A DNA stretch of 64,000 nt, from NCBI GenBank assembly GCA_032718475.1, contig JAUCBJ010008735.1, positions 43,695-107,694 on the forward strand, in the 5' to 3' direction. Below, piece by piece: positions 51,990 to 63,985 of the stretch. Position numbers and translations under genes: made by a program. This DNA comes from Nemertoderma westbladi. Taxonomy: Eukaryota; Xenacoelomorpha; Nemertodermatida; Nemertodermatidae. The stretch's first letter is position 1; every line of letters begins with the position of its first letter. Under the pieces are notes generated by a model. It made no database searches. It was not told the DNA's origin and worked only from the letters and a program-made list of their open reading frames with translations.

Positions 51990-54900
51990 TGTTTCAACTA
52001 ACAGAGACATACTAGTGGCAGTACGCGTGTCAGTAGTGCCTATTGAAGTACAGATATCAGGTTGTAAAGTGACTACTTATGCTCTTATTGACGGTGGTTC
52101 AACGCACACTGTACATTGTTAAGTGCATTAAATGTTATTCACACTGGTCAAACCACAATGATGATACGCGAGGTCCTATCATCACATGTCAAAAGTGTGA
52201 AGACAGTGGATTGTACTTTACATAATGTACCAGGTCGATCTTCAGTCGATAATAACTTTGCAATGCATATTGAAAAAGCACTAGTGTTTGATGATCTACA
52301 ACAGACTAAAGTACCAAACCTGGACAGCGTAGATTTATCAAAATATCCACAATTTAAACGATATCTCATTGATAATTCTCCCCTAGACATTGACATTCCA
52401 TCTGTGACTGTCATCATAGGTCGTGATGCTGGACTACTTACAGAAAAGGTAGTCATTGGCAGAACTGGCGATGATGGTCCAGCCCTCATACATACACCTT
52501 TTGGATATGCAATTGTTGGAAAAGTTCCAACAAAATCTGAGTATGTATGTGAGTTGCGTCACATCGAACTGGAAGAATACCCTGAACTGGTCTTATCCGT
52601 TCGGCAGCAACTTGGACTTGACAACATCGTAACAAAGTTATCAAATGACAAAGACCCTGAGAAATATGCCTTGTCACGAGATTCTCAACGTGCAATTGCA
52701 ATTTTAAGAGAGACCACAGAGTTTTCTAATAATCGGTATTCAGTTGGTATGTTATGGTATAACTCGCCACCACAACTGATAAATAACTGTATCCTTGCAA
52801 AGAAATGCCTGGAACAGCTCATTAAACGCTTAGAGAAAACCCCAGATAAATATAAGCAATATAATGATACATTGCAGGACTATTTCATTAAGGGATATGC
52901 AGAAAGGATGTCTCCAGCGGAAGCTGATGTAGTGACTCCGCAGACATATTACTTGCCCCATCATGCAGTTGAACATGCCAGTAAACCAGGTCGCATACGC
53001 ATTGTGAACAATGCAGCTGCTACCTATAAAGGTATGTCACTTAATAGTGAACTGCTTGATGGTCCTAGTCAGGTTTCTAAACTAATTGGGGTCCTCTTAA
53101 GGTTTCGACTGGGGAGTATCGCTTTCTTATGTGATATAGAAGCGATGTTCCACCAAATAGTGGTACCTGAAAGGGATCGGGACAGTCTCCTCTGGAAGCC
53201 ACCAGGGAATGGTAAAATTGAGACCTTTCGAATGACAAGACACATCTTTGGTGCAAGAGACTCACAATGTTCTGCATGTAGTGTATGTACTAAGGCAATG
53301 TGGCATTGACCATGACCACTTATTCAAATCTGACATATCAAAGACTATCCAAGATAGTTTTTATGTTGACGACGGACTACCCTCGGTAGATTCTGTTGAA
53401 GACGCGGTCCAACTCACCAAGGATCTCATAGGAGGACTGAAGCTTGGTGGATTCAATTTGACCAAGTTCTCGTCAAATAATCGGGCATTCCTTGAATCAC
53501 TTGACAAAAATTCAATAAGTCATAAAGTGGACCTGGATTTAGACCACCTCCCCATCAGCAGAGCTTTGGGGATAGTGTGGAATCCGAATACAGACTTCTT
53601 TACATTCGATGTAAATATCAAACAGAGACCGTTTACTAAGGCTGGCTGTCTTAGTAAACTGAACAGTGTGTATGATCCACTAGGATACATAGCACCCTTT
53701 TTACTCTGTGGGAAGCTCATCCTTCAAGGATTATGAAGCAAGACTGTCGAAGCAAGACTGAGGGAAACAAGACTATCACTGGAATGATGTGATAAGTCTA
53801 GATTTCCAAAGGACTTGGTCTAAATGGGAGGACCAATTGACATTATTACAGCAGGTAACAATACCTCGTATATTACGACATGACTTACCAGCCAACTGTT
53901 GCTATCAATTACACCTATTCTCAGATACATCTGACGAAGCATTTGGCGCTTGTGCTTATATAAGAGCAGAATATCAGGAAGATGTCCGATGTTCATTGCT
54001 CTTTTCTAAGGGCCATATAGTACCAATTAAGCCAAATGGTCAAAAGCGGTCTACTCCACGTCTTGAATTGGAAGCAGCATTGGCACTGACAGACATCATT
54101 TCTATGCTACGAACCAAACTAGGTCTACATATACAACAAGAATTCTGTTGGACAGACTCTACCGTAGTTCTTGGCTATATTCAGAATACTAGTCGGTCCT
54201 TCAAATGTTATGTAGCAAATAGAGTAGAGAAAATAATAGCCAGGACTGAGCCTGAACTAAGGTATCACGTTCCTGGCCCTGAAAATCAAGCTGATGATAT
54301 CAGCCGAGGATTAACAGCCGTCGAACTTATACAGGATGGATGTAGCAATCGATAGTGGGTGGGCCCTGAATTTCTTCACCACCCACAGTCTGAATGGCCA
54401 GGGATAAATTCTAACATAACGTTTGAAATCAGTGACACTGACCCTGAAGTCAAACCTGAAAGTTTTCGGACAGACACAAATACTTCTCCCATTATGATAG
54501 AGGACTCGGTAGACCATGGGGGGACCATGGAATTACAATGTGCCTACATTGAACAAATGAGTTCCTCTATCGTTCTTGACAATTATACTAGAAATTGGGT
54601 TTCTGCCTATCAACAATATGAATGGTCAGATTCTGACGATAATATTTCTGATCAAAGGCAATGCAATACAGTTTCTTTCGAAGGTACATATTAGCTCAGG
54701 GGGAGTCTCACAAAGTCCAACTAGCTAATTATGTAAGTACCGACAGTTGTTTGGCTTATTTTATGGGCAAATACTCGAGTTGGTACATTCTACGATTACT
54801 CATTTCTAGGTTAATATGGTTATATATTTGGTATGAGGCTGGTAAGTTCCAGCTACTAAAGCTACTACATGCTGCTTCTAGTGTTGGTCTTTTTATTAAC

Positions 54901-57082
54901 TCCAGAAAGACCAAAATTCTGACAGTTAACTTTGAAAGTCCTCAGCAAGTCTCTGATCGGATGAGCATAAGCTCAAAGGATGGTATGCTTGAGCATGTGG
55001 ACGACTTCTGTTACCTGGGATCATGGATCCGGAAGTCAGGTGAGGACCTTCGAATACGTAAGGGAAAGGCATGGGCAGCCTTGAATAGGCTTTCCAGGAT
55101 TTGGAAGTCACCTAGAATTAATCGGAAACTTAAGGTCCGATTATTTAGAGCAGCAGTAGTTCCAGTACTCCTCTGCGGGAGTCCATGCTGGGCTCTAACT
55201 GCTGAGGACACCAAATCTCTGGATGGCACATTCACAAGAATGCTACGCCGGGTACATTGTGTCAAGTACAATGCACACATCTCCAACCAGACACTATATA
55301 ACATTGGAGGTGTCTCATTGGTTCCCCCAAGCTTGACACTAGAACAAAATCGCCTCCGCTTTGCAGGACATTGCTTTCGCCGTGAGGACCAGCCAGTGCA
55401 TAATCTTGTACTTTGGCAGCCTCATGGAGTGAATAAGCATGGTGGACAGCCCATGACTTTCTTGAGACGCATCTTAAAGGACACTGGCCTTAAAGATGCG
55501 GATGATCTAGCAAATGTCATGGGTGATAGGGAGTTGTGGCGGTGCAATTTTGTTGACAAGCCGGCACAGCATTCTTAAAAATGCAGCTGCAATGCAGCAT
55601 GCCGATCCTAGTAGTAGTAGTAGTAGTAGCTACTAAATATATTACCATACCAGAAATGCGTAATGCTGAGAAATGCATTCTAAGATATGTTCAACATAAT
55701 GCATTCCCTAGCGAATATATAAACTTGTCTAAAGGTACCTTTGTCAGACAGGACAGTATACTATCTAAGTTAGCACCATACCTACTAGACAAGGATGGTT
55801 TGATTCGGCTCCAGAACCGAATTGGTCAGGCTGGCATGCCTTATCATACTGCTAACCCTATAATATTACCATCAAAGCACCCAGTAGTAACATCACTGAT
55901 ACAATATCACCACTGTGCTATGGGGCATATGGCTACAAATGCTACTGTTGCTGCATTACGTAAGCAGTACTGGATTCTTTGTGACCAGCATCAGACCCGT
56001 AGTGTCATTCGTCATTGTCAAACATGTCACCGAGTTAAGGCGAAACCCTTGACTCAGCAACAAGCGTCTTTGCCTCTTCATAGAATCCAATTGCATACCC
56101 CTCCATTCGAGAATAGTGGTGTAGATATGTTCGGACCATATACTGTTCAGCGTCGCCAGACACGAAATCCTACTGCAACAGATAAACGTTATGGTCTATT
56201 ATTTACCTGCCAGGTAACAAGAGCCGTCCATCTCGAGCTGTTAGCAGCTGCCGATGGTAATGCTTTTTTAAATGCTTTGAGAAGGTTTACCGGGCGTAGA
56301 GAGGGTGTGGCTCAGATGTACTCAGATCATGGAAGTAATTTTGTGGGTGCTGAGTCACAATTGGATACTTCAGAGAGATGTTATCCAAACCTGAAGTTTC
56401 TGAAACATTACGTAGACAGTCCATTACATGGACATGGTGTAATGTTGATGCCCCGCATGAGAGGGGATTTATTGAGCGGTTAGTGGGATCCACAAAACAG
56501 TTACTAATAACTGTAGTGGGTAATCGCTTAGTAGTAGAAGATGTCCTACACACATACTTAGTTGAGGTTGAGAACATCCTCAATTCCCATCCACTAACCC
56601 CATTGTCAGATGACCCCCATGATTTGGAACCGCTTACTCCAAATCACATATTGTGTGGCCAGCGTGCAGAGAATGCCCCACTCAAGGAGGTGGCTGATGA
56701 CGATATGGGAAGTCGTAAGACATGGCGTCAATGCCAAGCTCTGCATGATCAGTTTTGGGTACGTTGGCAGTCAGAATACCTGTCATTACTCCAAAAACGC
56801 AGTGTATGGCCAAACATACAGCGCAATTTAACTGTAGATGACCTTGTGCTCGTTACTGACATGAACTCGCCAAGGGTCAGATGGAATCTTGGTAGAGTAC
56901 TAGAGACATTTCCTGATGTAAAGGGAATAATACGTAGCGCCACAGTGCGTTTACCAAATAACAAGTGTATACGACGACACATACACTCATTGTGTTTGCT
57001 TGAGAAAGCTAAATATCTAGCTTTAACAAGCAAAACAAGAACATGCAGTAGTTCGATGGTACCTACTTACTTATATAAATAA
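51990..57082 (+). pseudogene. pol: Second BEL/Pao element: protease to integrase, disrupted
   Basis: Decayed pol. Protease YALIDGGSTHT lies near 52075; a frameshift follows at about 52110. The reverse transcriptase (52116-53309) has the BEL-type block TYYLPHHAVEHASKPGRIRI, then FLCDIEAMFHQIVVPERDRD. The palm continues as FYVDDGLPSVDSVEDA in another frame (53248-53736). RNase H starts at HLFSDTSDEAFGACAYI (53789-54355). A TAG at 54353-54355 and a LINE insertion at 54861-55627 come next. The integrase resumes at 55640 with GHMATNATVAALRKQYWI, CQTCHRVKA, NSGVDMFGPY and YSDHGSNFVGAE (to 56483). After a frameshift it ends at 57082 with ERGFIERLVGSTKQLL and the C-terminal NHILCGQRAEN. No gag is present, and it differs from the element at 43295. 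Confidence 0.85.
54851..55637 (+). mobile_element. RTE-like LINE copy F, nested in BEL/Pao
   Basis: The fragment (54861-55627) starts just after the catalytic region and runs to the TAG tail (55609-55627). It is flanked by AGCTACTAAA at 54851-54860 and 55628-55637. Six bases (GCTACT) between the left repeat and the family sequence are extra. Its coding part is open (to 55578) and nearly identical to copies A and D. It inserted after the BEL/Pao element was in place. Confidence 0.9.
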
Positions 57083-58490
57083 ATGTCTTATTATATAGGT
57101 CTAAGTAGTTTAAGATAGATGATATGTAGATAGTATCATATTGTACATTAATTAATTGGATGATATAATGGAATATTATTTGATGATTAATTATTATTCG
57201 ACGTCAAACTGGATCAAGTACATACCAATGAGAACTAAACTTGGAATAGGAATGAGAGGAATGTTATTTTCATTCAATCTGTTCGAAAGATTGTAAAATC
57301 TTATCTTATCATGAATATGTCCTTAACACTTTCTATTCCAAGTTATTGCTTTCAATATGGAGTTAAATGTTTTACTTGTATGAAGAAAATGGGACATCGA
57401 TCAACTTAAGTTAATTGATATCAATCATATTAATATAAACTTGAAGTATGTAATCTCAATATACATATAAATCACTCAAGCGCCTACGTGGTCAATACAC
57501 ATCGCCATGGACACTGGGGCGTTTAGTCGTTCGTTGATGCACATGGAAGAACACAGTATGTTCCTTACCACCATTTCCCAGTTTTCCTGGTGAGCTGCGA
57601 TTTCCTTTCGCAGTACCGCAGCTACCTGGCCAGAGCGTTCCTTCATATCCATTTCCCTGATCACTTCATTGCATTGTATTAGAGAAAAATATTTCCAAGA
57701 TACAATTTCATTTCGCAGTTTCCTTCGATTCCCCTTCGAAGAACCGCTTTATTGATGATGTCGGTTTTACAATATACAGGATGTCGTTCGGTGATTATCT
57801 CATGGCCGAACTGGCTCGGGTAGAATATTACATATAGTTAAATTTTATATAAATTACTAACTGTTAGTAATAATGTAATTAGTTGGAATTAGTATGTAAT
57901 TTGTAAATATTTTACCCGGAGAGCATTTTGTAATTTTTGAAGTTATATTATGGTGGTGGTTGTTCGAATACGTACATTACAGATCATACATAACGGAAAA
58001 ATGTTAACTTTCAGATTTTTAACACTTTAAATTTTGAATGAGAACAAGAATTTTTGTTAAATTGCTGAGTTATTGTACAGTGTAAGCTAGCAATTTGTCC
58101 AAGACAGTTAGCCCCAAGAAAAAAAAAATTTAAATACCGTATTTAATTTGGCGATATGAAACGTTAGCACTATATGCTGTCGCTTAGGCAATGTTGTATC
58201 GTCCTTTATTTGTTGTTTGTCCTGTCCGTTCAGTTCACCCTATACCCTATTACTTTTATACAAGGTTTTAGGGAGGGATTTTTTAAAACAAGGTGTTTAT
58301 GTGTTGTGATGTTCAAGGTTTTAACCACATTTCCAGTGCGGAAGATTCCTTTTTTAAATCCAATAACTCTATTGTTCATACATTGCATGATAAGCAAGCA
58401 TGAGTAATAAACGTTTCTAAATCACTTAATATAAATAAGTATCAGGCAGGGTCGATGGCTACTTTTAACAGTATTCAGAATGAATACTGA
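57083..58490. other. 3' flank of the BEL/Pao pol, no gene seen
   Basis: AT-rich. A 62-residue minus frame at 57476-57664 is unrecognised. The stretch ends in a purine tract CTGAGGGGGA near 58488-58497. Confidence 0.45.
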
Positions 58491-58700
58491 GGGGGACTGT
58501 CACGGATTACGTGGGCCATCTCCCAATTGCATTTCAATTTACATTTTATAGTCACTCAGCCGACCTTTATTTATAGCTTATAGTACAACCATCCTTTTGG
58601 ATAGATACAGTAGTTTATGATTCATAAACCATATGTCACCGGTACTGAAGTTATCTCCAGTATCGCTGATTGCGGATTTCTCATTGTCACGGTGTCTGCC
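58488..58700 (+). other. Possible polypurine tract and start of a BEL/Pao 3' LTR
   Basis: CTGAGGGGGAC is followed by TGTCACGGATTACGTGGG, the layout expected at the internal end of a 3' LTR (purine tract, then TGT). It lies 1.4 kb after the integrase stop. No matching 5' LTR was found in the window, so this is tentative and the LTR end is not defined. Confidence 0.35.
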
Positions 58701-59828
58701 TGTCATCGTGCATTCTGTACTCTTTGATTAATAGCGGACATACTGCATACCGTGATTTACGCATCAATGCAGACGCATTGATGCCCCTTTCATTATTATA
58801 TGCAAATTAGGCTACTCTAGTACAGACGTACTTCAGTAACCTTTATTATATGCGTGTCTCCCTATGAGCTCCCATCGCTCTTTTACATTTAGTTGTATAG
58901 TTATTCCAGTATTCAGGACAGCAGGACTAGGTGCTAGGATATGAAGTTACCGGTAGCTCTCCGGGTGTAGCTGTTTAGACATATATATATTACAGGATAA
59001 AGAATATATCATTGTTTAGTTTTTATGTATTGTATCCAGCATTGGGTAGGATTGTGAACCCCGCCAGCCTACTTTCACCATCCACCTATCTGCATATCCC
59101 ATACAGCCATACCCGTCCTTATTTGGTAGCACTGCATTTCACATTTACCTTATCCAGTTATCCACTGAACTATGCGGTCCTTTGTAACCCATTTGCCATT
59201 CAACTATCCAGCTATCTGTCAACCTTACTGTGTATACTCGGATGCATGAAAGGGTCGTCAACCCTTTATTATACCATTACCAGAATACGTACTCCCATAC
59301 GTAAACTACATTTAGCGAGCTCAGATTTCCTATATAGTGGTGTTAGCCTGTTATCCGCCCGGCGTCCGGGACAAAAGTTATCTGACAATACCCTGTCATT
59401 ATTGAGGAGCTTTTCAAAGTGAAACTGAAACTTGTAAATTGCTGCATGTGTGGGAGACAAAGCAATCTCGGAGAGATTTGGGGACAACTTCAGCTACAAA
59501 CTATTGAAGGTAGATGTTGTTTCCAAGGGCTGATCCCAGATATCTAAGACCTTCGGTTGTTACTGTAAACACATGTATTTGCAAAGGCACTCTCTGCAGT
59601 TTGTTGGTAATCTGGTTTAAAAAATAATGAATCACATGGGATAATTTGTCAACAATATGGAATGCATAAAATATGGAATGTTATCAGTTACATCAAATAT
59701 AAAATTCATAGCTATCAATCATTCATTGAACCTTGACATTGAGTTTACACAAACTCAATATTTGTTTTGTAATATATGTTATTAATACTTAACAAATGTT
59801 TTTTTAATAACGTAAACGAGTATCAGAC
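58701..59828. other. No gene seen
   Basis: Possibly LTR sequence in its first part. A 136-residue plus frame (59012-59422) lacks recognisable features. Confidence 0.4.
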
Positions 59829-59830
59829 AG

Positions 59831-59940
59831 GCAGATAGATAGCTTTATTTATACATTATGTAAAAACAATAACAAATACGCCAAACAATGTATATGTATT
59901 GTCTAACATAAAAATATAGTATTACCCTAAACATCTTTGA
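59831..59940 (-). mobile_element. 3' end of the CR1-like LINE family
   Basis: On the minus strand it reads GACAATACATATACATTGTT, a TTGTTATTGTTTTTACAT block, then ATAAATAAAGCTATCTATCT. This matches the end of 60525-60652 and, more weakly, the 3' untranslated region at 15785-15950. Confidence 0.6.
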
Positions 59941-59945
59941 GGTTT

Positions 59946-60524
59946 TACCAAGGGGAGGGGGGGTTATACAGTGATATTAGAGAGCAACTAACATAAAGAG
60001 GTAATAATTATATATTCACTACATTACATACATTTTATAAAACGTAATTACAATATGAGTGTAAATTGTTATAACTGTTATTTTATTAATTATTTTTACA
60101 CTGAGCACGGATTTGGCATTTTACCTAGTTCTTATTTTAAAGCACGTGATCAAATTAAGTGCTGTGATCAATTGTGCAATTTTCAAAATTTTAATTTAAT
60201 CTAATTTTATAGTTTGATAGGACTTTACAATTTACATGGTGTTAGTACGGTTTCACCATCGGGTGTTATTGTCACAACAAAACAGCACTTTTCAAAATTT
60301 GAAATCTTGTTAAATCTTTCTACTTTATTCTCAGGTACTTGTATTCAAATTAAGCTGTTTGGTGAAACCTTCATGCCAGAAAGTGTAAGCATAGACTACA
60401 ATGGGACACTATTAAAGAAGAGTAAAGCAACTTGCGAAATACAGTATTTAAATTATTTTTATGTCCGTATAGAAACCTCTTTAGTATACCATTTACATTT
60501 ATAAAAAAATATTTCTTCTCTCTC
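59946..60524. other. No gene firmly supported
   Basis: A 96-residue plus frame (60214-60504) has no recognisable family. Otherwise AT-rich sequence. Confidence 0.4.
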
Positions 60525-60652
60525 AAGGACCCCCTTGGAAATAAGCTGCAAAGCTTTACGGGTAATCCTATATGTTATGTTGGACAATACCTTTATACCG
60601 GTACATTGTTTGGTGGATTTGTTATTGTTTTTACATAATGTATAAATAATCT
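60525..60652 (+). mobile_element. 3' end of the CR1-like LINE family
   Basis: It contains GGAAATAAGCTGCAAAGC, then ATGTTATGTTGGACAATAC, and ends in ATCTATCTATAT. The same order is seen in the 3' region of the CR1-like LINE on the minus strand at 15785-15950. Only the 3' end is present. Confidence 0.65.
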
Positions 60653-60775
60653 ATCTATATCATTTTCTATACATTCTCCAGACAATCAGCTATCCTATCC
60701 TAAGCATATCATAAACCTTTTTTTTAATATATATATTTAACATATTTCGAAAGATTTTTGGAATACAACAACACA

Positions 60776-61947
60776 AGGATCGGAATGCTGCATTGCAGTT
60801 GCATTGTTAAGAATGCTGTGCTGGATTGTCAACAAAATTGCACTGCCACAATTCCCTATCTCCCATGACATTTGCTAGATCATCCGCATCTTCAAGGCCA
60901 GTGTCCTTTAAGATGCATCTCAAGAATGTCATGGGCTGTCCACCATGCTTATTCACTCCATGCGGCTGCCAAAGCACAAGATTATGCACTGGCTGGTCCT
61001 CACGGCGAAAGCAATGTCCTACAACGCGGAGGTGGCTTTGTTCTAGTGTCAAGCTTGGGGAAACCAATGAGACACCTCCAATGTTATATAGTGTCTGGTG
61101 TGAGATGTGTGCATTGTACTTAGACACAGTGAACCCGGCGTAGCATTCTTGTGAATGTGGCTTCAAGAGATTTGGTCTCCTCAGCAGTTAGAGCCCAGCA
61201 TGGACTCCCATAGAGAAGTACTGGAACTACTGAACGGATCTAAATAATCGGCCCGTAAGTTTCCGATTAACTCTATGTGACTTCCAAATCCTGAGCTGAG
61301 GTGCCGTTGGGCTCCCTCTAGTGATTCTGAGAGTACTCCTATGTCATCAGCAAAGTCTAAATCAGTTAGGTACTTGGCAGGATTTCCTCGACTTCTGGAG
61401 CCAGTAGGTGGAGTTACCATCACCCATCATCAATATGATGATCTAAGGACATGCGTAGAACAAACAAAGTCAACCACAATTATGAACAAGAATGGTGCAA
61501 GTGTGTCTCCCTGGAGGACGCCCCATAACACTTCAAATGGTTATGTGTCACCGTCAACAGTAGACACAAATGTTGTCGAACCATCGTATACTGATCTGAT
61601 TGCTGCTATAATTTCATCTGGAATCCCATATAATGAAAGTATGCTGAACATACATGAGCAAGAGACTGAATCAAAGGTCTTGAAGAAGTCAACAAAGACG
61701 GATGCCTGTCTTTCTTTTTTGATAACTCTTCAATTATCCTTCTAAGTGCCAAAATGGGCTCCATGGTCCCATGACCTTTACGGAACCCATTCTGATTTCC
61801 ACGGAGCAGCCTCTCAATGGGATCCCTGATGCGATTTAATAGAATTATATTGTATAGCTTTGCAGCAATCAAGATCAATGAGATTGAGATTCCCTGAAAA
61901 GAACCACAGAGTGTTAGGTTGCCCTTCTGGGGGACTGGCAGCAACTT
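60776..61947 (-). mobile_element. RTE-like LINE copy G, degraded
   Basis: Minus-strand member of the copy A family with more substitutions than the other copies and an internal deletion near 61290, which joins the C-terminal region to the segment before FADD. Frames at 60807-61166, 61181-61423 and 61606-61944 are its remnants. The tail is not a clear TAG repeat (ACAACACAAGG). This is the oldest-looking copy in the window. Confidence 0.82.
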
Positions 61948-62807
61948 GATTAAGAGCTGAAAATTTAAATTTGTAGGTACTGCAATAATTATTATATTTA
62001 AAACAATTTTAGTGATTAATTGAATTCAATATTTACAAATATTTTTTAAAAATATTTTCCAATTAAGTTTATCAAGTAAAAATATACAAACAAAAAAATA
62101 ATACAAAATTTATTTTTGCATTAGTCAGAGCTCCTCCTCAGTCCTCACCTCAATACTTCTTAATTAACTTTTTGGTCAAATGTTCTTATTATCTTAATAA
62201 AGATATATTTTTGGCTTGTTGAATATACACAATAATTGTGGAAAAATTTAATTAAAAACAGGAGGCAACCCGAAGGCTCCTCTCTACCAGAGGAAAAAGT
62301 TATGGATACTCTTTCCGGAGGCAACACACTTGGCACCTCTCGACTGGAGGCAAACTAAGTCCTTTCTACAGGAGGCAATCCGAAGACCCTTCTCTACCAT
62401 AAGCAATTCCGAAGCCTCCTCTCTCGTAACTGTTACCTATAAAGCAGTAAGAAGGTACCATACTAACAGACACCCCAAACACTTCTTTCCCTTTACCTTT
62501 CTTTTGTACTCACCCCATCTCAATTGCATTATATGGAATAATTGTTTCCATTGAAAACATTAAATTCTGTTTGCGCATCCAATATATTACATAAAAACAA
62601 TTACCGTTGCCAAATGTATTACCTAACAAAAAATTGTTTTAGAATTCTAAAACAAAATATAAATATTATGCACTATTCTAGAACATAAATATAATAAGAA
62701 ATAGAATGTTCTAGAACATATAGCTAGTTTTTTTTTTTAATAAAAAATAACTATTAATTTAAAAAATTATAAAATTTTATGCTTTGTTTGTGTGTTTGTT
62801 GTAATGT
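61948..62807. other. Non-coding stretch with degenerate GGAGGCAA repeats
   Basis: Between 62260 and 62420 the motif (A)GGAGGCAA recurs four times, with CCGAAG and CTCTCTACCA(G/T) elements. A heat-shock-element-like site lies at 62704-62716. No gene supported. Confidence 0.5.
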
Positions 62808-62888
62808 GTGGTAGCACAAGCCGGCACAGCATTCTTAAAAATGCAGCTGCAATGCAGCATGCCGATCATAGTAGTAGTAGTGGTAGCA
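62808..62888 (+). mobile_element. RTE-like LINE copy H, 63 bp with target duplication
   Basis: Only the final about 50 bp of the family plus its TAG tail (62817-62879), flanked by GTGGTAGCA at 62808-62816 and 62880-62888. It shows that target-primed insertion can leave an extremely short copy. Confidence 0.88.
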
Positions 62889-63770
62889 AAGCATAGTGAT
62901 AGATAGAATCATAACAATTTAATGTTAAAACAACTCAAATAAAAACTAAAAACTTAATAAAAAACACAAAAATATTAAAAAAACAAATAAAACAAATACT
63001 ATAAAAACTATAATAAATATTAATTTAGGTGTATACAGAAATTGATTTAAAAATAAATTTATTTAAAGTTTGCTAGCTATTCTAAAATTAAAAAAAACCA
63101 GCTACATATTCTAGAACATTATATTTTTTATTTTATTTCTGTTCTAGAATAGTATATAAAACTTTTCCTTTGTTCTACAACTCTTTAATAATTATATATT
63201 GTTCTTGATATATTACAAAATGTAGTAGTGCTATACGTAACTCCAGCCCAATGTTTGCGAAAATGGCGACGTTTCCGAAGTAGTCCCACAGCAAAGTGTA
63301 TATATTTTGTTGAACCGTGTTTTGTTATATCCATAAATGTTTCATCGGTTTAGTACTCATTAGACCCTATTCATCGGATTGGCTATTATCGATAGAGACC
63401 AATTTGGTGTAAATGCTCTAGATATTGAGTGTTTATAACAGGGGTTACTAGGTTCTCAGTTGCTGTTGACATGGAAACACATTTTATTCAAATTGCTCGA
63501 TGCTGAGAGAGCGACACCCTCCCTAATATCGATTAGTATGGTATTGTGGTCATAAACCGAGGAGACATTTTATGGGTATAAAATTGCGCGGTTCATCACT
63601 CTACTGCCGGACTGATATTTTACATTACAAAAATACCCAATGTTTGCGACGTTTGCAAAATTCCTGAAGAATCCGTCAGTTTCTGTGCCCTAATGGGTTT
63701 GAACCAGCGCCTTGGTTTTACAAACTGTTTTAGCAAGTACCTTTCATTCCGTATTGCTTAAATATTGATT
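62889..63770. other. Upstream region of the amidase exon
   Basis: AT-rich until about 63240, then more balanced. Palindromic TTCTAGAA sites lie near 63108 and 63143. The phrase CCAATGTTTGCGA occurs twice (about 63251 and 63640). No TATA box can be named with confidence. Confidence 0.45.
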
Positions 63771-63979
63771 ATGTTACATTTGAAGGCATTATATTTGCTT
63801 TTATTTTTGGGTTTTATAAACTCCAAACAATTTGGGAACTATAAACACTACGACTCTGTTGATGGAGATGTTCCTGTATATAAGATCAACTTGAACTTAC
63901 CCCCAAGACAGCGATGGTTACATGTTGTTACAGACTTTAATGTTACTTATGTGAAAAATGAGATTGAACGTATTTTCAA
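63771..63979 (+). CDS. First coding exon of an acid ceramidase/NAAA-like amidase
   Basis: The start is the ATG at 63771. Residues 1-19 (MLHLKALYLLLFLGFINSK) form a signal peptide. The mature start carries VPVYKINLNLPPRQRWLHVV, which matches the N-terminal (beta/alpha chain) pattern of acid ceramidase and N-acylethanolamine acid amidase: PVY/W-x-INLDLPP-x-RW. Such enzymes hydrolyse amide-linked lipids in lysosomes and mature by self-cleavage at a cysteine. The exon ends at 63979, where GTAAGT begins; the frame would otherwise stop one codon later. The catalytic cysteine would be in a later exon outside the window. Whether the gene is the ceramidase or the NAAA type cannot be told from this exon. 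Confidence 0.72.
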
Positions 63980-63985
63980 GTAAGT
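63980..63985 (+). other. Splice donor of the amidase exon
   Basis: GTAAGT, the consensus donor, lies directly after CAA and one base before the frame would hit TAA. It explains why the coding frame ends here. Confidence 0.75.

Noticed and set aside
54690-54720. Possible tRNA-like TTAGCTCAGGGGGAG
   Set aside because: Only the D-arm-like phrase is present; no acceptor, anticodon or T arms could be paired.
43295-57082. The two BEL/Pao segments as one element split by the MULE
   Set aside because: Each has its own protease motif (DSGST near 47045 and DGGST near 52080), so they are different elements.
58488-59422. A defined BEL/Pao 3' LTR with gene 59012-59422
   Set aside because: No second LTR copy was found and the 136-residue frame has no recognisable features; only the purine tract and TGT start are listed.
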